5,646 bases of DNA, taken from Pseudomonadota bacterium. GTDB lineage: Bacteria > Pseudomonadota > Alphaproteobacteria > Acetobacterales > Acetobacteraceae. Under the pieces are notes generated by a model, which was given only the letters and a program-made list of their open reading frames with translations, made no database searches and was not told the DNA's origin. The position numbers and the translations under genes are program-made. The stretch spans positions 1 through 5,646 of the forward strand of contig JAJZHU010000162.1 of the NCBI GenBank assembly GCA_021798375.1, in the 5' to 3' direction. Shown here piece after piece: positions 5,398-5,646 of this stretch. How positions within the stretch are numbered: position 1 is the stretch's first letter; every line of letters starts with the position of its first letter.

Positions 5398-5646
5398 ATG
5401 CGTTTCACAATCGATCGGCTCGATCACCTGGTGCTTCATTGCGCCGATTTGGAACAAACGGCGTCGTGGTATCAACGCGTACTAGGCATGGAACGCGACG
5501 GCATTGGCCCCAACCAACAGACCGCGCTGAAATTCGGCGGGCAAAAAATTATTCTTCTGTCCCCCGAGGCCACCGAAGCACCTCTTGCCAAATGCACCAT
5601 TCCGGGTGGGGCCGATCTATGCCTGATTACCGCCGTGGGGGCTAAC
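5398..5646 (+). CDS. VOC (glyoxalase/bleomycin-resistance/dioxygenase fold) family protein, 3' end cut
   Basis: The first 83 codons of a vicinal-oxygen-chelate fold protein are visible, and the gene continues past the window. VOC proteins use paired beta-alpha-beta-beta-beta modules, usually around a divalent metal, and include glyoxalases, ring-cleavage dioxygenases and fosfomycin/bleomycin resistance proteins. The N-terminus has the family hallmark IDRLDHLVL (5-13), with H10 at the usual first metal-ligand position. The helix with SWYQRVLGM (23-31) follows, then the strands TALKFGGQKIILL. This is the common first half of small single-domain VOC proteins of about 120-140 residues. The substrate cannot be told. 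The ATG at 5398 is the first start after an in-frame TAA (5320-5322). AGGG (5390-5393) is 4 bases away and GGAG (5382-5385) is 12 bases away. It is probably unrelated to flagellar export. Confidence 0.8.
   Translation, partial: MRFTIDRLDHLVLHCADLEQTASWYQRVLGMERDGIGPNQQTALKFGGQKIILLSPEATEAPLAKCTIPGGADLCLITAVGAN

Noticed and set aside
5178..5645. Plus-strand 155-codon frame overlapping the end of fliJ and the VOC gene
   Set aside because: It is out of frame with both genes, is Arg/Ser-rich, and the VOC hallmark sequence is in another frame.

Overview
This window looks like chromosomal core sequence from a motile alphaproteobacterium. The evidence is a CtrA-type cell-cycle/motility regulator with the alphaproteobacterial recognition-helix block, an alphaproteobacterial-style RecF, and a divergent ctrA/fliI-fliJ arrangement. 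The base composition (by eye mid-50s % G+C) and gene order would fit a Rhodospirillales/Acetobacteraceae-like lineage. That placement is an inference, and genus cannot be read from this window.

Layout. The left part is read from the minus strand, in transcription order ctrA (3267-2485), a 311-base gap, dnaN (2173-1055), a 42-base gap with a small stem-loop, then recF (1012 down to the window edge, its 3' end missing). The right part is read from the plus strand: fliI (3430-4833), fliJ (4811-5245, overlapping fliI by 23 bases), a 152-base gap, and the start of a VOC/glyoxalase-fold gene (5398 to the window end). A 162-base divergent control region (3268-3429) separates ctrA from fliI.

How the genes fit together. 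dnaN (sliding clamp) and recF (gap-repair loading factor) form the familiar replication/repair pair and are probably co-transcribed. fliI and fliJ encode the ATPase and stalk-like partner of the flagellar type III export apparatus, and look translationally coupled. ctrA encodes the response regulator that in alphaproteobacteria controls flagellar genes and, in some lineages, replication and division. It therefore sits between a replication module and a flagellar module that it might plausibly regulate.

The most interesting non-coding signal is upstream of dnaN. There is a Caulobacter-like promoter match (TTGCGAA, 10 bases, GCTAGGAT on the minus strand) with a GANTC methylation site inside its spacer. 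It lies in a cluster of four GANTC sites, next to several small dyads and an 8-bp stem-loop. This suggests CcrM/GcrA-type cell-cycle control of the clamp gene. No GANTC occurs in the ctrA/fliI intergenic region. I see no mobile element, CRISPR array, tRNA or rRNA, and no clearly new multi-gene system.
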